A DNA stretch of 64,000 nt from Tremella fuciformis (GCA_032768795.1 CP136495.1:1428501-1492500); one strand, 5' to 3'; counted from the first letter of the stretch, positions 32,701 to 44,986 are shown. Program-made: numbers and translations. Notes: a model not told the origin generated them from the letters alone.

Positions 32701-34150
32701 CTTTGACAAGCCGACGATTGGCGGGCAGGCGGCTGAGGTCGACCAGCTTCGGAATGCCGAGCTCGCCGTGGCCAATGGTCCCTCAGGGTCGTCCAAGGAG
32801 ACTTCTGCCGAGCTGCCGTACGCGCAGGATGTCGACGTCCTCATCAAGCAGCTTCCCGAGTTCTCTCGACTTCCTGCCGATTTCGGCTCCAAACGCTTAA
32901 CGGTGTTCCTGACCGGTGCTACCGGCTTCCTGGGCGCGTTCATCCTCAGAGACCTGCTCGAGAAGCGGTCTAGCAGAGTGGAGAAAGTCATCTGTTTGGT
33001 CCGGGCAAAGACGCCCGAAGCAGGTCTTCAGAGACTCCGCGACTCTGGCGAAGGGCGGGGCGTCTGGTCGGAGGAATGGGTGTCCACTGGCAGGGTGTCA
33101 GTGCTGGTTGGTGATCTCGCCTCGGACAACTTTGGCCTCGACCAATCGCAATGGACGACCTTGGCCAAGGAGGCCGACGCAGTACTGCACAACGGTGCCA
33201 CTGTCCATTGGGTGTACCCGTATGCCAAGATGCGCGCTGCCAACGTGCTCTCCACCCTCACCTGCCTTCGCCTGTGCGCCACGACCAAGTCCAAGGCATT
33301 CTCCTTTGTTTCGTCCACTTCGGTGCTCGATGCGGAAGGGTTCGTGAGACAGTCCGAGGAGGCACTGGCTGCAGGTAAAGACGGCCTGAGCGAGTCGGAC
33401 AGACTCGAAAGTGGCCGCCATGCCCTGACCACTGGTTACGGTCAGACCAAGTGGGTCGCCGAAAAGGTCATCATGGCCGCTGGGGAGCGTGGCCTCAACG
33501 GTTGGATCGTCCGCCCCGGCTATGTCATGGGCGACTCGAAGACGGCCGTCACCAACACCGACGACTTCATCTGGCGTATGGTGAAGGGATGTCTCCAGCT
33601 CGGTCTCATACCCGATATCAACAACACGGTCAATCTTTGCCCAGTCGACCACGTCGCGCTGCTATTGGCCTTGTCGACCGTCACGCCACCTAGTATCACT
33701 GCCACTGCATCGACCATCTCCCCGACATTGTCAGTCGCTCATGTTACTGGTCACCCGCGGATTCGGTTCAACGACCTGCTCAACTCGCTCGCCTCTTATG
33801 GCTACCCCGTCAAGCAGGTCGAGTACGTCCAGTGGCGTACACGGTTGGAGCAGCACGTTCTGGAGACTCAAGACAACGCGCTGTTCCCCTTACTGCACTT
33901 TGTGCTTGACGATCTGCCCACATCGACCAAAGCGGCCGAGCTCGATGACCGCAACGCGCGGACGCTGGCGAGCAATGCAGGAGAAAAGGAGGGTATGGGA
34001 GTGGACGAGGAGCAGGTCGGCGTTTACCTGGCATGGTTGGTTCGTGCTGGGTTCCTCGACTTGCCTCCGAGTGAGGGCAAGAGAAGTCTGCCCAAGCTGG
34101 AAGGCGGAGCTGTCAAGGCCATCGGGCGCACGACGGCTGGTGTCGCATGA
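29745..34150 (+). CDS. LYS2: L-2-aminoadipate reductase
   Basis: Fungal lysine biosynthesis: adenylates alpha-aminoadipate, holds it on a phosphopantetheine arm and reduces it with NADPH to the semialdehyde. Four exons (introns 29869-29911, 31325-31365, 31489-31535) give 1424 residues, near the ~1390 of yeast Lys2. Domains in order: condensation-like N-terminus; adenylation domain with [62 protein letters not shown] and [17 protein letters not shown]; carrier domain with [14 protein letters not shown] (Ser carries the arm); reductase domain with [33 protein letters not shown] and [12 protein letters not shown]. All catalytic landmarks are intact. The arm must be loaded by a LYS5-type transferase elsewhere. 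Confidence 0.97.
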
Positions 34151-34464
34151 GCGAGGGAGGGTCACGAGGAGGTGCAGTGGATTCCATCTTGGGTGTAGAA
34201 GATATGTAGACGGATCTTGTCGATGCTACAGAATCGCTTATCATAATTAATCGCTTGGATCCGATCCAATCGCATTAAGAGCGAATCTCACCCGTCCAAC
34301 CCCCTTCTCTTCTCGTAATCAAAAGTCTCGCTACTGGGCCGCATAGTCGCGCCAAGAAGCATCTCAGGCGGGAACATGCATCTACACTTGCGTCCACACT
34401 CTCATTCTCATCGACGCCCGTGCTCGACTGATCCTCGTTGAGGTCGGCAGGACGGATCGACCCA
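34151..34464. promoter_or_regulatory. LYS2-NiCoT spacer
   Basis: 314 bases holding the LYS2 3' end (AT-rich tatcataattaatcg near 34240, a plausible 3'-end processing region) and the promoter of the transporter. No defined motif. Confidence 0.4.
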
Positions 34465-36181
34465 ATGCCCCTCCGTTCACCGTTTCGCCGTCGCCCTTCC
34501 CGACCAGCGTGGCTTTCCCTCCCGAACCGCCGGTTCACCCTCCTTGGCCGGGCAGCCTGCCTCATTGGCGCCGAGCTGGCCGCCAATGCCGTCGTGTGGG
34601 TCGCAGCCGGGATCGTGTTCTCGCGGGACGGCGGGGGACTCCTCGGCCTCGCTCTCTTGGCATGGGCGAGTTCACCCCTTATCCCATGTAGGAGCATGTG
34701 CGCGGTGCTCATGACAGACGATTGGGCTGCGGCATGGGCTGGACGCGGACCACATCTCGGCCATTGATAATGCTACGAGGCAGCTCGTGTCCCTAGGCAA
34801 GTTGCCCATCACCGTTGGTGCGTCAGACCACCCCCTTCCGTGACGAGCCCGCGGCTCTCGGCTGACCGCAGGCCTCTTCTTCTCCCTGGGCCACTCGACC
34901 ATCGTCATCGCCGTCAACATCGCCATCGCCATCTCCGTCGACATCTACGACAAGCTCGACACGGTCGGCTCGGTCGGCGGCATCGTCGGCGCCAGCGTCT
35001 CGGCGTCGTTTCTCTTCCTCATCGCCATCCTCAACAGCTTCTTCCTGCACCAGGCGCTGCGCACGCGCCGGCGCCTCCGGCAGGGTATCCGGGACGACTA
35101 CGAAGGGGAGGTGGGTGTGCAGGGCGGCGGGTGCATGGTGCGCATCCTGAGCCCGCTGCTGCGTGCGGTGGACGCGAGCTGGAAGATGTACCCCGTCGGC
35201 ATCCTCTTTGGCTTTGGTCCGTCTCCCCCCTTCACACGGGAGCGGGTGCTGATGCGTGCAGGCTTTGATACTGCTTCGTCTATTGCGCTGCTGGCTATTT
35301 CTGCCGTGGCACAGAGGGGCGCGAACGGGGAGCAGATCTCCCATGGCAAGATTGTCATCTTTCCAGTGCGTCACCGCTCGAATTGCGGCGCCGGTGCTAA
35401 CGTGTAGTTCCTTGTGAGGTCCACATAAAGCACGGCAGTGGGGCTGATGATAGTTCACCGCGGGCATGTCCCTCGTCGACTCTCTCGACTCGGTGCTCAT
35501 GCTCTATGCGTACGCCGCGCCAGATCGCTCGAGCGAAGAAGGCAAGCTCGCGCTGTTCGTATCTACCACATCGACCGAGCAGGCCCTACCGGTGGTTGCA
35601 TACCAAGACGAGACAGACGACGTCCGTTCCGTCTTGCTCGAGGACGTGGAGCCAGTGTCTCGGCTGCAAGAAGCCGACCAAGACATAGAGATACACCCGG
35701 CGCGCAGCACCGCAGACGATTCAGTGGAAGACGAGCCGTCCTCGCCGAAAATTAGAGACGCGGAAGACATGATAGAGCCAGCAGAACCTCATGTGACCCG
35801 CGGACCCAGCCCAGACCGGCGCATGGTAGACGCCAAGACACACGCCATGTCGACCCTCTCCATCATCCTCACCCTCATGTCCATCCTCGTCGCTCTCAGG
35901 CGAGCCCAGCCCGCTCGACTGTCTAGGCATCGCTGACGCGCAGTATCTCCATCATTGAGATCATGGGTCTGATCGGCGACAACTGCGCGCAGTGCAGTGC
36001 GGCGGCCGAGGATCCGAATAGCGGGCTGAGCGGCCGGTGGTGGCGCTTCTGGGGCGCGGCTAATGATGCGAGTGGGTATATTGGCGCCGGCATCGTCGGC
36101 GCCTTTTTGGTCGTGGTCTTGCTGTGGTATGGCGCGAAGTGGGCGTGGCGCCGGGGATCTGCGAGAGGCGATGTGCGGTGA
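34465..36181 (+). CDS. NiCoT-family nickel/cobalt transporter
   Basis: Plasma-membrane Ni2+/Co2+ permease, which in fungi usually feeds urease. Multi-exon. NiCoT signature motifs are present in order: [18 protein letters not shown] (TM2, metal selectivity), [33 protein letters not shown], and [17 protein letters not shown]. About eight hydrophobic spans; a long acidic cytosolic loop lies between about 35520 and 35850 ([16 protein letters not shown]). The C-terminus has [18 protein letters not shown]. The frame before [12 protein letters not shown] can only be joined through a GC-AG intron (34666-34717, gcgagt..gacag), giving LLAW/TIGLRH as in the family. A conventional GT donor of the right phase is not present there. 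Confidence 0.88.
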
Positions 36182-36345
36182 TGCATCTACATACATATCT
36201 GAGGAGACAATGTCTGTGGGCAAGGCAGGTGTCTAAGCCATCGGCCGGGTGCCACATTCAAGACAGCCACCGAGTCCTTCCTCGATTTCTCTGTGGCTCG
36301 ACCTTCTTTCTATACACCATCTCACTCACTCATTTACCCATCAAC

Positions 36346-36819
36346 ATGAACGGGCTATCAGATCTCGAGCTCGTGGCGCAGGCCATGGCCCCTAGGCCTA
36401 CGACCGCACAGCCCAAAGTACCTCAGCCAGCCAACTCAGCCCCCGACCCAACTACCAACGGATCCTCACAACCCAACCCAAGCGACGCTCTCGACCCAGC
36501 TGCTCTAGAAGGCATTGACGGACTGGAAGACCTCGACCTCTCCTCTCTGTCCGAAGCGGATCGAGCTGCTCTATTGCCTCTTCTAGCGGCTATCAAGCTG
36601 AACTCGGGCGACGAGGGTGATATGGAGGATGTCTTACGGGCCATGGAAGCCGCGGAGGGTGTGGCGGACGATCTGGAGGGAAAGCTGGACAGGTTGTTGG
36701 AGTCCCTCGGGAGGGCCGAGGGGGAGTTGCTGGACGCTCAGCCGGCAGCGGCCGGGAGTGAGGATGGCGCTAGACAGGGATCGAACGGTCCCAATGGTGT
36801 CGACGAGGGCAAGCAATAA
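36346..36819 (+). CDS. Small acidic protein of unknown function
   Basis: Single-exon frame of 157 residues. N-terminal third is Pro/Ala/Thr-rich and disordered; then GIDGLEDLDLSSLSEADRAAL and LLPLLAAIKLNSGDEGDMED, then a helical LEGKLDRLLESLGRAEGELL. Strongly acidic and without membrane spans. The amphipathic helices suggest a protein-binding role, but I do not recognise the family. Codon choice and the clear ATG after caac support it as real. It sits between two membrane-protein genes. Confidence 0.6.
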   Translation: MNGLSDLELVAQAMAPRPTTAQPKVPQPANSAPDPTTNGSSQPNPSDALDPAALEGIDGLEDLDLSSLSEADRAALLPLLAAIKLNSGDEGDMEDVLRAMEAAEGVADDLEGKLDRLLESLGRAEGELLDAQPAAAGSEDGARQGSNGPNGVDEGKQ

Positions 36820-36874
36820 CGACAACGGACGACATACGACGACACATAACGACATGCCCATTCTTCCTACATCT

Positions 36875-38412
36875 CTACATGCTTCTCTCCAACAATGCCT
36901 CGACGGCCAGCGCCGTATTCCCATCGTGCCGCTGCAGCGCTCGGACCACCACCTCTCGCCCCAGATTCGGAAACATGGCCGTCAAACCGCCCATCAGCCC
37001 TCCAATTCTTATCGCGCATAGCCCCTCTTGACTCACGTTGCAATCTCCTCTTCTGTCGGCGCTCTCGCCCCGCTCCCGCCCGTCATCTCCGAAACGAAGC
37101 TCCCTACCGCCGCACGGGCCCCTCGACCAGCACTAGCCGTAGACGCCGGCACCGCACCGCCCGCGGTATCGGGCGCCGCCCCTGACCGGGGCATGTTGCG
37201 GATCGCTCCGGGCGCCAGCACCTGCGCTTGTGGAGTAGCATTTCCCGCACCACCTGGTGTGCCCCCGACTCGTCCCCCAAACAGACTCCTCAAACCTACT
37301 TGTGGCGTACCGCCTGCCCCTGCTCGAGCACCTGACGCGGCGGAGATCTGGCCTGGTAGTACCCGGTTGGCGCGCCGCGGGGCAGGTGCGCCGCCCATCA
37401 GTGGTCCGAATACTCGGGCGAGGAGGAGATGTAGGGATAGTGGGAGCCGATAGGATTTGAGGGGGCGGAAGATGCGTCTTCGGGAGAGCGACGGCAGGAG
37501 GAACAGGGTGTCAGAGCGGTAGAGGTAGCCTGTGACGAGGCCAGAGGTCGCCGCGAGAAGCGAAGCAGGCGGGTATGACAGAGCGAGCTGGGGCTGAGTG
37601 AAAAGAGAGCAGTAGAGATGCGACCTACTTGTGATGCCAACACCCATTGCAACACTTTGCTCGAGAGTTCTAGCCCGAACACGCGAAAATGATATAGACT
37701 TGGGACGGTGCGGTAGTATTGCCACAGTCTGATACGTCAACTCAGGTGGTTGGAAATTGCGGATAGCTGACAGAGCGAATATGGCGCCGTACGGGCCAGC
37801 CGGGATGAAGTTGAGTCCGAGGCGATGGAAGAGGATGATGGCGAGTAAGGAAAGGAATGTAGACACGGCGCTAGATACGAGCACAAAAGACTGCCCGTCA
37901 GCTTGTGCTTGTTGAAGTGCTATCGAGCTGACCGCAAACTTCCTGGGTCCGAATGATCTTTTCGTGAGCTATACGACTGCGCCTCTGAGCTGGGACAACA
38001 CACCTCTCGATCTGTCGTGAGACGTGGTACAGCAAAAGCTCCCCAACGACCAGCTCGGTCGAATTGGCAAATACCAACGGATGCACCAGGATTCTCCATA
38101 TCTGTATATCAGCTGGATGCTCTCCATATTCACACGAGCGATTGAAGGCAATGCAAAGCTTGGGAGTGACCCACTTGCCGGTACTGCGTCATGTGCGGGA
38201 CGAGCTGGAGGTGGAAGTATGGCTTGATGTCGAGTAGGCTGACGGACAGCGTGCACAGGCCGAGGCCGACCATCAGACCTGAACGGTCAGCTCTTCCCCT
38301 TCCGGCTCAGAAAGCTGACCCTTTGTGATTTCTGCATGCTGGAAGCCTGACAGTCAGTCATGTCTTGCAGAGCGAGCCTGGGCGATAGCGGCGAGAGGGA
38401 CCCACCTGACAT
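36875..38412 (-). CDS. Rhomboid-like membrane protein with C-terminal UBA (UBAC2/Dsc2 type)
   Basis: ER or Golgi membrane adaptor linking a rhomboid-like pseudoprotease fold to ubiquitin. In fungi the Dsc2 type serves the Dsc ubiquitin ligase. The spliced start is MSGFQHAEITKGLMVG over several tiny exons, then a family-like WRILVHPLVFANSTELVVGE and LLLYHVSRQIER, then hydrophobic spans (VLVSSAVSTFLSLLAIILFH; YPPASLLAATSGLVTGYLY). A long Gly/Ala-rich linker follows. After a 30-nt intron comes a UBA domain: LTAMFPNLGRE and ALQRHDGNTALAVEALLE. No rhomboid catalytic GxSG is visible, consistent with a pseudoprotease. Exon joins in the first 500 bases are approximate. Confidence 0.75.
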
Positions 38413-38673
38413 GATTTTCAAGCCTCACGGCACGAACGGAAGTACTATGTACACAGTCTCATCTGCTACTTGGACTCTCCCCACTGATAGCGATATGGAG
38501 ATGCTTCTTCGTGAAAAGGACAAAGACACAGCTCGCGTCGACCAGAGTGGACGTCTGACCGAGGATGCCACGTGGTCAGGCGGTCTGTGCGCCAGGCTGC
38601 TACAAAGGCGTTCCGCAGTTCGTGCGATAGAGCATCGTACATGCATTCTCAGACAAGCACAGTATCACCGCAA

Positions 38674-39629
38674 CTACCCGCGACCCACATACGGCATACC
38701 AGCAGCACTGACTGTCAGCCAACAGCTCCGGCCGCAGAATGGCAACTCACAGAATCTCAAGGTGGAGCACCTCGACGTCCTTGCCCAACCCGACGAGGTA
38801 GACCAGCGTGTCGGCCACATTCTGCACGTTCATGAGGGGCTCGGGCTTCCTGCTGCCGTCTGCCTGTAGCGATCCGCTGCTGAGATGACTGGCCATCTCC
38901 GTGGTGGCATTGCCGATGTCGAGCTGAGTGGCGGTGATCTTGTATTGCCTGCCATCGAGCGAGATGCACTTGGTCAGACCGAGCACGCCGTGCTTGGAGA
39001 TGGTGTAGGGGAACGAGTCTGGCGTCAGCACACATCGCTCGTCTCTCCCTTGGTGGAACTCACTGGGTCTGGGAGTTGACGCCGAGATCGAGCCGTTGTT
39101 GATGATGCGGCCACCTTGCGGCTGCTGGTCTTTCATAAGCCGGAAAGCCTCCTGGACGCACTGCATATGAGCTAGCCGCCCAGTCTCCGTCTCGATCGCG
39201 GTGACCTACGAGGACCGAGCCGATGATGTTGGTCTCGATGATCGCCCTGAACTTGGTCATGTCCGCCTCGATGAGCGGCACACCAGGCAAGAGGTCCACG
39301 CCGGCGTTCTACCATGAGTACCGACATCGCGTAAGATCGAGACCCACATTGAAGAGCACATCCAAGCGGCCGTACTTTTCCCGGATAGTCTTGAACCACC
39401 TCGCCACATCCTCATCGCTATTCGTGCTCCCCACGCAGATCTCAATCGTCGTCCCCTCCCTGCATCGCTTGGCTGTCTCTTGCAGCTCCGCCTCCCTGCG
39501 GCCCGCAAGACACAGGACGAGCGGCTCGGGGTGCGCTGCCGACGGGTAGGCGATGGACAGCCCGACGGCGGACGCACGGCCAATGCCCGCCGAAGCGCCG
39601 GTGATGAGGATGACACGCTGCTGGACCAT
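38674..39629 (-). CDS. Short-chain dehydrogenase/reductase
   Basis: NAD(P)-dependent oxidoreductase of the classical SDR type; substrate unknown. Start MVQQRVILITGASAGIGRAS carries the nucleotide-binding TGxxxGIG. LAGRREAELQETA and RLDVLFN..NAG follow. After introns near 39.2-39.3 kb come NNGSISA (active-site Ser region), FPYTISKHGVLGLTK (catalytic YxxxK) and DIGNATTEMASHL. A last intron joins VLHLEIL to AAGMPYVGRG, the usual C-terminus of this SDR subgroup, so the stop is at 38674-38676. No signal peptide. Neighbours give no hint of pathway. Confidence 0.85.
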
Positions 39630-40045
39630 TTTGAGAGGTTCTACAAGGTTTTACTGCTGCTTGCGATGCCTCGGGGGGCGGTCAGAGGTATATAAGTGGT
39701 CTGGCATTCGATGAGATGCACGAGATTAACCGGCGTCCCCCGGCCCGAACAACCCGAGGGTTCCGAGACTGTTAGTCGTAACTTACGCGAGAGAGCGTGT
39801 CATCGGCTGCAACAACATGGAGGAATATGCATGCATGATGGACCCCGAGCAGGCTGGTTAGGGTTGGAGGCCTCCGATATCTCGGACACCGGGGCCGGTG
39901 AGATTCAAGCTATTGCAGGTGATCATAGGCGTAGCTCGATCACATCGTAGGCGGTCGCAGCGACCAAAGTCGCATGTCCGCGATTGCCTGTCGCTGTCGT
40001 TGGGTCGCTTTACTTCACGCCCATTCGTTGAGGTGTATGCTGGTG
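39630..40045. other. Spacer between PIG-Y and SDR genes
   Basis: 416 bases between two minus-strand genes; must hold the SDR promoter. A TATA-like ggtatataag occurs at about 39688-39697 on the plus strand, and the reverse complement gives cttatatacc about 60 bases upstream of the SDR start. Confidence 0.5.
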
Positions 40046-40435
40046 TCATGCGTTCCGGAAGTACTCCCATCCTACCCAGTTTGCGATCCCAAACCAGGCA
40101 GTGACCGGAATGAGCAGCGGCACGAGGTATTTGAACCAGCTTTCATTGCACGCCAGATTCGCCAGATTCGCCAGTCGCTGGTTGTCAAACAGACCCTTTC
40201 AGCCCATTCACAAGACACCGACATAGTCAGACGACATGCTCCCAGCAGGACAAAGCACTAGACTCAATGCTAGTGCGCTCGACCCCAACGCCAGGCACAG
40301 GAAGCCAATGGCAGCGAGGAAGAGGGCGCCGCTCGACGCCGAGGGCACAGGCGGGGCGAGCGAGACATGTGGCGCCGCCGTTGTTTGAGCGTCGGACCTC
40401 GTCACAAGCCCCTTGGGTCGGCGGTGAGGCGACAT
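40046..40435 (-). CDS. PIG-Y family subunit of GPI-GlcNAc transferase
   Basis: Two exons (40435-40223 and 40195-40046) separated by a 27-nt intron give 120 residues. Two hydrophobic spans: GALFLAAIGFLCLALGSSAL and YLVPLLIPVTAWFGIANW. The second, with SWFKYLVPLLIPV and NWVGWEYFRNA*, follows human PIG-Y (CFYSLLLPITIPV..WTWMGIKLFRHN) closely, including the exact C-terminal distance. PIG-Y (yeast Eri1) is the smallest subunit of the ER complex that starts GPI-anchor synthesis. Between the spans is a lumenal-side loop with a LANLANLA repeat. An upstream in-frame ATG at 40579 would add 48 residues; the shorter start fits the family better. Confidence 0.8.
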
Positions 40436-40907
40436 GGCGTGTCGGACATGTGGGCAGCGATGAAGGGGAAAGACGAAAACGCGGTGAAAAGGATATCGAT
40501 AGCTCCTTTTCTCTGTGGGCCGTGATGCTCCGTGTTTCGCCTCTGTCTTTCTCACCGAGCTACTGTACTCGTCCACCATCCTCGTCTTTTATCATCAGAG
40601 TCCTAGGCAGCATGCATCTCACGACACTGCGCGCAGGCGTGAGATAGGAGAGCAAGATATCGACGCCCCGCAAGCTCGCTGCATGAGGCGGCGGGGCTGC
40701 TCCTGCCCAGCTCGGCGCAGTCACGACGGACCCAAGCAGCCTTTGGGCGCATCGGGCAAGCGCGTGAGTCCAGATGCGGTACCCCGTGCAATGCTTCTCG
40801 TCGTTCTCAGCCAAACATCCCACGCGCTATGCATGTCGACGTGCAGGCTATGGCGCCCATACATGGGTTGCTGACGCCCAGTGGCTGTGACGCCTCTTGC
40901 CACGACC
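40436..40907. promoter_or_regulatory. Divergent promoter PIG-Y / 5-phosphatase
   Basis: 472 bases between two divergent starts. The frame of PIG-Y stays open upstream to 40579 but without family resemblance. No defined motif. Confidence 0.4.
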
Positions 40908-43900
40908 ATGACACGTTCTTATAGACACGACTCGCCACTGGCGTCGGCAGCGGCACCGGGTCCGCCCCCGACGTACGACACAAACGTCCTCTCTCGCCTG
41001 CACGCACTCTTCGCCCCAGTCCCAAGCCACACCTCGGCCGGTTGTTCCCCAAGGCGTCATAGTCGTGGCGAGCTCAGTCCTGACCGGACGATGGATGGAC
41101 CAGCAGTGATGCAGCCCGCACAATCGGTCATGGAACGGGAGAGCATCAAAGTCAAGGTGGTCACCTGGAACATGGGCGACTCGCTCCCCAAGGGCGACTT
41201 GTCTGTACTCCTCGGCGAGGTGCCGACCTACACCGGCGGCTCTCCTACTGGTGGTCTACCAATCCTGCCCGTTGAGGACACGCATCCCTATCACATCATC
41301 GTCGTCGCTGCTCAGGAATGTCCTACCGACTCTGGTGTGCCACGAGGGCTGGGCGGAGGGATCATGAAGGGTGTCAGTGGACGTGTCGGACATCGGAAGG
41401 AGAAAGAAAAGGAGAAGGAGAAGGAGAAATGGTCTCATGAGAAAGACGGGGAGGACAAGGCGGAGAAGGAGCCTGCAGGCGAGTCGGTCCTGGACGCCGT
41501 GGCAGAAAAGGTATTGCCTCCTACGCCCAAGCCATTCGGTCTCGACGGGGAAGAGGGGGACGCATCTCGAGCGGCCAGTCCATCTTTATCCTCGCCACAC
41601 ACCCTCAACTCTGGCAAGGGCACCAAAGGGTGGAGCACGATGCTGGACGGTAAGCTGGTTAGAGAAGCCTAGACTACAGCTGACATCGCAGAATGGTTCT
41701 GTGGTCCGCCAGATAAGCCCTCTGACGGAGGCCTCACCACGCCGATCATGCAGGATTCATACTCGATGCCGGACAATCGTGACATGCCATCGCCGTACCC
41801 GCCTGCCATTGCTCGATCCGCCTCTGCACCTGGGAAGGCAATCGCCCTCAGCGACCCTATCAGTATACCGTCCCCTCGGCCGGTCGTGGCTACAAACGGC
41901 CGTACTATCGCCTCTCCTTCGCCTCTCGCCAGATCCCAATCCGACAGCGACTCCAGCGGGTCGAGTCAACAAGAGGCTAGTTTGCCTCACTTCCTCTCTG
42001 TCCCCCAGGAGCACTCGACTCCTCTCCACCACAAAAGATCAGACGGATCACTGCGCGCCCGACCGGATCGTCCAGGCGTTGTCATCCCTACATCGCCAAA
42101 CCCCTCGGCAATGGGGTTGCGAGGCAGCAAATGCTATGTGCATGTCATCAAGGAGCGCTTGATGGGCATGTACCTGTCGGTTTACGTCTACAGGGGCTGC
42201 GAGCATCTCATACAGGGTAGGCCTTCAGATGCCCACCCAACTCTGCTAATGGTTAGGCGTGGACAAGGACTTTGTTACTGCAGGGCTGGCGGGAGGTCGT
42301 GTGGGCAACAAGGGAGGTATCGGCATCAGCCTCAAGTTGGCAGATCATCGATTCCTATTCGTCAATTCACATTTGGCCGCGCATACTAGCCGTCAACAAG
42401 CCAGGCTCGAGAACATCGAGAAGATCAAGCGCGAACTTCACCTGGATACATTCCTACCGAAAGACGATCCACGCATGGAAGAGAGTGACATTACAGATCG
42501 CTTTGACACCGTCTTTTGGTGTGGCGATCTCAATTTCCGTACAGACCTCTCTCGACTACATGCTGAGTGGCTGGTGGAGCAGAAAAGTCAGCGTCTTTAT
42601 ACAGCTCGGAGACAAGCTGACTCGACAGAGTACAGCGAGATGCTCATGTGGGATCAATTGCGAAATGCGATGAAAGATCCAGCAACGAATCCGTTTCCCG
42701 GCTTCCTGGAGGCTGACATCGATTTTCCTCCGACCTTCAAATACGACGTGTGGCGTTCGCTGAAGCATACCGTTCGTGAGCAGAGGAAATCGCTTCGCCG
42801 ACGGAACACAAACGAGTCTCGGCATCGTCCCGCTCTCGAGCCATCGTCCATTCCCCTCGATCATGTACCAGAGATGGAGCCACAGGAGGAGGTCATCGCT
42901 GAGCGCGGCGAGGAGGACGAGGAGCTGGAACCCCCTCGACGGTCATTCGAGTCTTATGTGCATTCCACCACCACGTCTGCAGCACCTAGCATCATCGGCA
43001 CAGAAGCTGATGACGATTCTGGATCCGATATCGCCCCAGTGATCGGCGCCGGAGCGTACGGGTCCAAACATCGCGCATTGGAGGTGGCTATGAAGGAAAA
43101 GACAAAGCATTTCCTGTCTATCATGAAACTTGACAGTGTCTTGACCCCGAAGAAGAAGGGAAGAAGGGCCGACCGAGTTGTCAGCACGGACATGACGACG
43201 GAGTTCGACACCGGGTCACGGCGAACTTCTATCTCGAGTCTGGCCAGCATGAGACACGACAAAGTCAACGGAGTTCCATTGAGGCACGAAGAAGCTTTCT
43301 CCCCTCCGTCGGATGCGCAAAGCTCGGCAGATGCTTACGGGACCTCATTTGGCAGCTCGATGAGTGCTGCGGGTGTGCCAAAGAGGCCTAGCCGCTTTGC
43401 CTCCCTCAAGCGATCCGTCTCAGGGCGGTCGGTTAAGAAAGGCGATGGTGAGTACCCGTTGGGCGAGGAGGACGACATGCCAGATATCAGGGAGGGCAAG
43501 TATGACACTTCGAAGAAGCAAAGAGTGCCAAGCTGGGTAAGCTGCCCTTTCATGATGACGATGATAGCTGACGGGCAGTGTGATAGAGTACTGTGGAAAG
43601 CTCACATCGAGCCTGACCCTCTTCCCGAGCTGCAGCCATCTGCGCCCATGTCTCGGGACCGGCTCTCCCGGTTCTCACAAGCCTTTGTACATTTTGGTGA
43701 TCACTTCCGACCCTCTTTTGCACGCACGTCATCGATCGATGCCGCCCATGTAGACCGCGTGCGCATCGACCGGCCTCTACCTCCCACACCGCCCGAGTCG
43801 CATTCTCATACGCCTGAGCCTCATTCCCCATCTCCATTGGTGGAGTCACCTTCGTCGACTCCCGAAACCCCTTTTCAGAGCCCTCATGGAGGACAAGGCT

Positions 43901-44625
43901 TGGTGCCGGGTCCAAGGGGGACCAAGTCCCCCTTCCTAAATGGACGCAACTCGTCCCCGATCAAACGTCATCCACTTCTCGGGTCACCTTCGGACGTACA
44001 TTCGCCCGGCAACTGGTCGCCGCCCGCCAGACCGCGCATCACCTTTGAGCGCGCGTCCACACAAGATCACAATCATGTCCAAGACAGCTTCTCTCGCCGC
44101 AGGGCAAATTCGGACTCTGTGCCAGCCGTCAAACCTCTCCAACGGGCCTCGACTACAGACGCACCCCCAACCGTGGAGTCTCCAGGAGGGTCTGATCGGT
44201 CCAGCTCGCCATCTCTGGCATCTCGACGCGGGGCCATGGCGCCCATACATTGGTCCGCCGGTGCACATACCATGAGCGCCAACAGCAAGCAGTGGCGCCG
44301 GACCCGCACGATCGAACCGTCCGCCTTCGCCCCTCATCCTTCGACCGCTGTGAGCCCAGACGCCAGATTGGAGGACAAGAGCTCGTTCTCGCGATTCATA
44401 CGTGATCTGCCGAACTGGCTGCATTCACGCAACTCTACTATTGTAGATCCTTCAGTTGGGAGAACGGATCCGCCATCTCCTGCTGCTACACCCGTCGTGC
44501 CCCGGCGTCGGAAAGGCGAGGTGGTGTGTCTTGGGTATGGCACCATTGATGATGTTGGTATGCGGCAGCTGGAGGGGCGGAGCGACCACCGGCCTGCGAT
44601 CTTTGCCGCAGCGGTCTACGTGTGA
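40908..44625 (+). CDS. Inositol-polyphosphate 5-phosphatase
   Basis: Removes the 5-phosphate from phosphoinositides or inositol phosphates. Four or more exons, over 1,100 residues. Catalytic domain motifs in order: KVVTWNMGDSLP, HIIVVAAQECP (metal-binding Glu), GLAGGRVGNKGGIGISL, FLFVNSHLAAH, DTVFWCGDLNFR, PSW/CDRVLWKA (split by an intron with donor gtaagc), and SDHRPAIFAAAVYV at the C-terminus. The domain is interrupted by long low-complexity inserts: Lys/Glu-rich (EKEKEKEKEK near 41400), Ser/Pro-rich between 41750 and 42100, and a roughly 250-residue Ser/Pro/Arg insert before SDHRP. The start is ATG 40908; an upstream GTG frame is not needed. No PH, SAC or C2 domain seen. Confidence 0.92.
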
Positions 44626-44986
44626 GATGTGACGGAAAGCGGTGTATCTCTAGATTATCTACATTGACAGGAATCTTCGTAATGAGTAATGGACCATTTT
44701 CCCTTGATGGGAACGAGATGCAATATGCATTATGCACTGTAGCGCTGTGACTGGGTATAGTGTTTGAGGTAAGAGGCTGCCAAGTCACAAGTTGAAAGGT
44801 AAGATGAGCACAGACAAGCCACGAGATTTGCGTAAATAGGCGTATAGATGGAATGTCCGTAAAAGCATAGCACCAGATGTTTATGTTGGTCATAGTCGTC
44901 GGGGTCGTAGTCGTTACTTTTGATCGCTGCGCATCAGTCACGACCCAATCGGTGTGCTGCCGATGCGTACTTGATGAATGAGGGCG
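44626..44986. other. Convergent gap
   Basis: About 360 bases between two convergent 3' ends, with AT-richer sequence (tgcaatatgcattatgc near 44710). The C-terminus of the minus-strand neighbour could extend into it by an additional exon (gtatga donor at its end). Confidence 0.4.

Noticed and set aside
32548..33652. Several long antisense frames inside LYS2
   Set aside because: Typical shadows of a GC-rich, strongly expressed gene; the sense frame contains all catalytic motifs.
34823..35500. 225-codon antisense frame in the NiCoT gene
   Set aside because: Acidic, low-complexity translation opposite transmembrane segments; the sense strand has the NiCoT signatures.
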